DNA from: Chryseobacterium candidae
GTDB taxonomy: Bacteria > Bacteroidota > Bacteroidia > Flavobacteriales > Weeksellaceae
Assembly: GCF_004916905.1 (NCBI RefSeq)
Contig: NZ_SDLV01000025.1
Coordinates: forward strand, 186,001 to 250,000
DNA: 64,000 nucleotides
Direction: 5' to 3'
Below are positions 60,408-64,000 of the stretch, in pieces. Under the pieces are notes generated by a model. It made no database searches, was not told the DNA's origin, and was given only the letters and a program-made list of their open reading frames with translations. Every line of letters starts with the position of its first letter. The stretch's first letter is position 1. Both the position numbers and the translations under genes were made by a program.

Positions 60408-61352
60408 TTAGCTGCTTGCGTTATTCAACAAAGCCATATCTTCCTGATCAAGAGCAAGTTTCGGAGCATTGAACACGGTCTCCAGCTGAGATGCACTGGT
60501 AGCACTTACAATTGGAGCAGTGATCAATGGATTGGATAGCAGCCATGCCAGAGAAACCGTTCCCTGAGTGGTATTATGTTTTGCACTTACCTGATCCAGC
60601 GCTTTTAATATTTCAAGTCCTTTAGGATTTAAATACTTTCTTACTCCCTCACCTCTTGCACTTTTTGCCAAATCTGCTTCATCACGGTATTTACCTGTTA
60701 AGAAACCTGCTGCCAGAGACCAATAAGGAAATACACTCAAATCAAACTGCTCTGCCAGAGGGGCATAGTTTTGCTCAAAACCTTCTCTTTCCATTAAGTT
60801 GTAATGGGGCTGTAAAGCAACATATTTAGGAAGATTATTCTTTTCAGCAGCTTCAAATGATGCTTTCAAACGTTCCGGTGATAAGTTGGAAGCTGCAATA
60901 TAACGTACTTTTCCTGCTTTAATAATCTCATCATAAGCAGACAGGGTTTCTTCTACCGGAGTGGTATTGTCATCAAAGTGCGTATAATAAAGATCAATAT
61001 GATCCGTCTGAAGTCTTTGCAGCGATTCATCTACAGATTGCAAAATATGCTTTTTGCTGATATCATAGCCATGTTCTTTCGTCTCCGAACCTACTTTGGT
61101 GGCCAAAACGATGTCATTACGGTTTGCTCTGCTTTTCATCCATTTTCCGATGATTTCTTCAGACTGTCCGCCCTTTCCATTCACCCACCATGAATACGTA
61201 TCTGCAGTATCTATAAAGTTGAATCCGGCTTCAGTAAAGCGGTCCAGTATATCAAAAGACTGTTTCTCGTCCAGTGTCCATCCAAAAACATTTCCTCCGA
61301 AATTGATTGGCGCAACCGACAAATCGGTGTTTTTGATTTTTCTTTTTTCCAT
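60408..61352 (-). CDS. Aldo/keto reductase
   Basis: The 314-residue protein has the AKR tetrad Asp48, Tyr53, Lys86 and His125 (FIDTADTYS, LATKVG, LYYTHFDD). The family layout is complete, including the C-terminal NPLITAPIVSATSASQLETV, which is the NADPH-binding loop. It reduces aldehydes or ketones with NADPH; the substrate is unknown. It stands alone. Confidence 0.92.
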   Translation of the reverse strand: MEKRKIKNTDLSVAPINFGGNVFGWTLDEKQSFDILDRFTEAGFNFIDTADTYSWWVNGKGGQSEEIIGKWMKSRANRNDIVLATKVGSETKEHGYDISKKHILQSVDESLQRLQTDHIDLYYTHFDDNTTPVEETLSAYDEIIKAGKVRYIAASNLSPERLKASFEAAEKNNLPKYVALQPHYNLMEREGFEQNYAPLAEQFDLSVFPYWSLAAGFLTGKYRDEADLAKSARGEGVRKYLNPKGLEILKALDQVSAKHNTTQGTVSLAWLLSNPLITAPIVSATSASQLETVFNAPKLALDQEDMALLNNASS

Positions 61353-61685
61353 AAAAATAATTTTACTAAGTGATCCGTAAGGTACGGAATATTAAACCTT
61401 GAAAATATTCAAAATAGCCATTCTCTCTATAGCTATTATAAATGAAAATGCTGATTTTTCCTGGTTTTTTTGGTTATTAAGAGTTTGTTGGAAATTGCAA
61501 AGACGCCAATAAATTAAACGCTAACTGCTTTAAGATGCAAAGGTTTTATCTCCGATAAAATTGAATACTGTTTATTTTATGTCTATTGCAAAAAGTCTTT
61601 GATTTTCTTGCGCCTTAAAGTAAACATTTTTTGCACCATTGCATTTCTCAAAGAAAAAATACATATATTATTAATTTTAAAAAAT
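61353..61685. other. Gene-free stretch with decayed GCAAAG repeat
   Basis: TTGCAAAGACGCC (about 61496-61507), GATGCAAAGGTTTTATC (about 61534) and GTCTTTGATTTTCTTGCGCC (about 61594-61613) look like parts of the AACGCAAAG-type element at 28518-28636. No coding frame. Confidence 0.3.
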
Positions 61686-61712
61686 AAAAACAGCCATTTG
61701 AAAGCTGTTTTT
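61686..61712 (-). terminator. Terminator of the 612-residue gene
   Basis: AAAAACAGC and GCTGTTTTT form a perfect 9-bp stem with a 9-nt loop, followed on the minus strand by TTTTTATTTT. It lies 25 nt after the stop. Confidence 0.88.
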
Positions 61713-61737
61713 ATTATCTATCAATTAAAAAATACGG

Positions 61738-63576
61738 TTATTTTTCAACCTGAGGAATCTCAATAGCGATAAGCTGTAGTTTGTATTCCTGCAATTGCTG
61801 GTTGATCGTAGATAAACCGTTTCTGAAGAATGATGATGCTGTAAAAAGCTCATGATAATATTCTATCCCTTCAAGAACATTTTTCCTGAAAGCATTCCAT
61901 TTTTTTGTCTGCGAATGAGTAATCTCTGCAGTAGAATCGGTGATTTCCTTTCTCAGGTAATCCACATACATTTTCAATTCATTAATGAACATATTCGGAC
62001 GCTGGCTGTCGGAAAGAATATTGGTATTTCCGTAGATATGTTTTACCATTTCCGAAAGAGAAACTTCTTTATCAAAAAAGGCAATATTCGGTCCGGGACA
62101 TATGACAACGCCCTGTTTTTCACCTTTAATTTCGAGGTTCTGCTCCATATATGCGGCGTTTACAAGTCCTACACACAGGCAGACTTTATCAGTAATTTCC
62201 GATTTCTTTTTTTTAAATTCCTTTTCTGTAAGGGTTTCCTTATTGTCGTACAGTTCCTTGAGTTTGATATCCTGGTACTTTCTGGAAGCGGTACAGGTTC
62301 CTTCCGGAGAAAATTCTTTGCTTAATGCCAGAAGTTTTTTGGGACATGAACTTCCATATTTCCCTTTTGCTTCTTTTTCAAAATTTAATCGTTCATTGGA
62401 TGTTCCTTTTACCGTATTGAAAGGCACTCCTAATGGCGAAATATTGCTCAGATAAAAATCCTGTTCTTTTGATTGCAAAAGTAAATTTCGGGTTTCTGTA
62501 TCTACGGATGTTGCTTCGGGTACCAGCAAAAACGGTGAACCCCATCCTACGCTGTCTACATGATAATTCGCCAATAAAAACTCGTGTTCTTCGGCAGTTC
62601 CTACTCCACCCTGAACCGTAATTTTCATTTCTAATGGCTCAGAAACTGTGGGTTTTCCTTTTTGTTCTAAAGCAGCTGTCATTAAGGCATGGGCAGATTG
62701 TATCAGGTCATTTTTTTTCTGCTTGAATTCTTCCATAATAGGCCCGAGAAGCATTCCTTCGGTAGCAAAAGCATGACCGCCACAATTTAATCCGGATTCT
62801 ATTCTGTATTCTGAAACCCACAATCCTTTTTTAGCCAGAAAGTTTCCCTGAATCATTGCAGAACGGAAATCGCTTACTTTCAGGATGATTTTCTTTTTGA
62901 TGTTTCCGTTTTCGTCCGGAAAAAAATCTTCAAATTCTTCCATATAGCTGTATAAGCGGGGATTCATGCCTGCGGAAAGAACCATTGATGATGATAATTT
63001 ACTTTTGGCGAATCCACGCAGTGAAGCATGAGCATCGTTATACATCACTGGAAGCTGTTCATTGTTTTGATAATTGTCTTTATCCACTTTCGTCATGATA
63101 TTGACATCAATACTTCCCGGTTTTAAGTTGGATTCAATGAAGTTTTTGATATTGGAACTCCATTCATCTTTTTGATTGATCAGGTTTTGAAGGCTGTTTT
63201 TTAGATCTGAAGTATTTGGAAGCATGGCTATGAAGTCTTTCAAAGCCTCTTTATTTTTGCTGATCTCGTGTTTGAAAGATTCAAATTTTTCATTCACGAT
63301 ATCATCCACCATATCCAGATAAGCCGTAACTCTTCTGGCTCTGTAATCTTCTGTTTTTGTAGAGATCCCGAAATAGTCAAGATTGAACTTTTTATTGTAA
63401 AAGTTCTTCATTTTTTCCAGGATTTCATCATCAATGATGGAGATCACAGAAGAAATTCCATACTGGGCAACACGAATAGGACTGTCTATTGTGTAAGCCA
63501 GTCCCATTACCGGAATATGGAAATTGTGCAAAGGTTTTTGTGTCATAAAGTTCTGATAAAATTTTTTATTATTCAT
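61738..63576 (-). CDS. Unrecognised 612-residue protein with FMN/TIM-barrel-like motifs
   Basis: I know no name for this family. HIPVMGLAYTIDSPIRVAQ, then YGISSVISIID (20-48), resembles the first strand of nitronate-monooxygenase or IMPDH-like TIM barrels. VQGGVGTAEEHEFL (321-334) and SVGWGSPFLLVPEA (342-355) look like late phosphate-binding loops. SGLNCGGHAFATEG (261-274) is a striking conserved-looking motif with Cys265. The C-terminal third has five more cysteines (411, 428, 466, 468, 493), some spaced as CLC and CP, which may bind metal or Fe-S. A long helical insertion (about 85-150) is unusual. The start could also be Met11 (63546). It is monocistronic with its own terminator. Confidence 0.6.
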   Translation of the reverse strand: MNNKKFYQNFMTQKPLHNFHIPVMGLAYTIDSPIRVAQYGISSVISIIDDEILEKMKNFYNKKFNLDYFGISTKTEDYRARRVTAYLDMVDDIVNEKFESFKHEISKNKEALKDFIAMLPNTSDLKNSLQNLINQKDEWSSNIKNFIESNLKPGSIDVNIMTKVDKDNYQNNEQLPVMYNDAHASLRGFAKSKLSSSMVLSAGMNPRLYSYMEEFEDFFPDENGNIKKKIILKVSDFRSAMIQGNFLAKKGLWVSEYRIESGLNCGGHAFATEGMLLGPIMEEFKQKKNDLIQSAHALMTAALEQKGKPTVSEPLEMKITVQGGVGTAEEHEFLLANYHVDSVGWGSPFLLVPEATSVDTETRNLLLQSKEQDFYLSNISPLGVPFNTVKGTSNERLNFEKEAKGKYGSSCPKKLLALSKEFSPEGTCTASRKYQDIKLKELYDNKETLTEKEFKKKKSEITDKVCLCVGLVNAAYMEQNLEIKGEKQGVVICPGPNIAFFDKEVSLSEMVKHIYGNTNILSDSQRPNMFINELKMYVDYLRKEITDSTAEITHSQTKKWNAFRKNVLEGIEYYHELFTASSFFRNGLSTINQQLQEYKLQLIAIEIPQVEK

Positions 63577-63843
63577 CTAAAAATCCTTTACAACTATTCA
63601 CTGCTTAAAAATATTATTTTAAAATGAATTATGCATTAAATAATATTTTATATTGTGAAAAACATGTCAAATATCATTCTTTTAAATCGATTCCTGTGAA
63701 ATTGTTACTGAGACATCATTAATTGTATGACTACCACATCAGCTATAGATTTTTTTACTACATTTATTAGTTAAACGATAACCATATTTTCCCTCAGAAA
63801 AATTAAAAATGAGATTTTTTCATGTATTATTCTTTTGGTTTTC

Positions 63844-64000
63844 ATGGCTTCAATATTTATTTTTGGCAGTGATTTACTTGTCCAGTTTGAAGCAATGAAA
63901 GTAGATAAACTTGATGGACAATTTGGGTTTTATATTTTTGAAAAAGCAGCCTATACCAGTTTGATATATGCTGTTGTTGGTCTTATTTATGACACATACA
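63844..64000 (+). CDS. Small membrane protein, C-terminus cut by window edge
   Basis: The frame from ATG 63844 encodes MASIFIFGSDLLVQFEAMKV and continues to TSLIYAVVGLIYDTY at the edge. The open frame extends upstream through LRKIKNEIFSCIILLVF, which is hydrophobic and looks coding, but no ATG, GTG or TTG begins it. An ATT (63808) would give MKNEIFSCIILLVF. I see no promoter. Function is unknown. Confidence 0.45.
   Translation, partial: MASIFIFGSDLLVQFEAMKVDKLDGQFGFYIFEKAAYTSLIYAVVGLIYDTY

Overview
The window looks like chromosomal DNA of a flavobacterium of the Chryseobacterium type (Bacteroidota, Weeksellaceae). The evidence is the low G+C content, AT-rich start regions mostly lacking Shine-Dalgarno sequences, and promoters of the Bacteroidota form TTG-N19-22-TAnnTTTG. 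Gene content agrees: type IX secretion (T9SS) C-terminal domains, a TonB-dependent receptor, a glycine-rich bacteriocin-like peptide with an MKNLKKL leader, and ferritin-like/fasciclin proteins next to an ECF sigma factor. This assignment rests on protein resemblance and sequence style; no search was run. I see no rRNA, tRNA, CRISPR array, prophage or intact insertion sequence.

Layout. 1-11400: a truncated DoxX-like membrane protein, a DUF2625 protein, an APH-like kinase, a BspA-type T9SS surface protein, a small secreted protein, the orphan bacteriocin-like peptide, an XRE/S24 regulator and a 1299-residue hybrid histidine kinase. 11700-16100: a stress-type block (two ferritin-like proteins, fasciclin, MsrB, ECF sigma factor and RskA-type anti-sigma). 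16100-19700: a zinc-homeostasis block (Tat-exported alkaline phosphatase, COG0523 GTPase, MerC-like protein, Zur) with palindromic operators. 19700-28500: small hypothetical proteins, NUDIX, two AraC regulators, polysaccharide deacetylase, DoxX, NAD(P)-binding protein and DJ-1/PfpI, separated by repeat elements.

28680-42954 is a complete assimilatory sulfate reduction locus read on the minus strand: Rrf2 regulator, cysH (APS-reductase type), cysD, cysN, cysE, cysK, cobA, cysJ, cysI, then a TonB receptor and a Met8-TauE fusion. Sulfate is activated by CysDN, reduced by CysH and CysJI, and captured on O-acetylserine made by CysE. CobA and the Met8 domain supply siroheme for CysI. A palindrome overlaps the cysH promoter. 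A tiny Cys-codon leader ORF (MCMCC) lies between cysI and the TonB receptor.

43800-55700 reads as a collagen/gelatin-use region: an M43 metalloprotease with a T9SS tail, a four-gene trans-4-hydroxyproline degradation operon with an AraC regulator, then Xaa-Pro aminopeptidase and dipeptidyl peptidase IV. 55700-64000 holds two tandem secreted paralogues, a decayed response-regulator fragment, a ClC channel with CBS domains, an aldo/keto reductase, an unrecognised 612-residue protein with TIM-barrel-like motifs, and the start of a membrane protein cut by the window edge.

The best candidates for something undescribed are the MCMCC leader in the sulfur locus, the orphan glycine-zipper peptide, the mirrored Zur-box promoter regions, the ECF block with a shared TCGTAAATGA motif, and the nested inverted-repeat elements.
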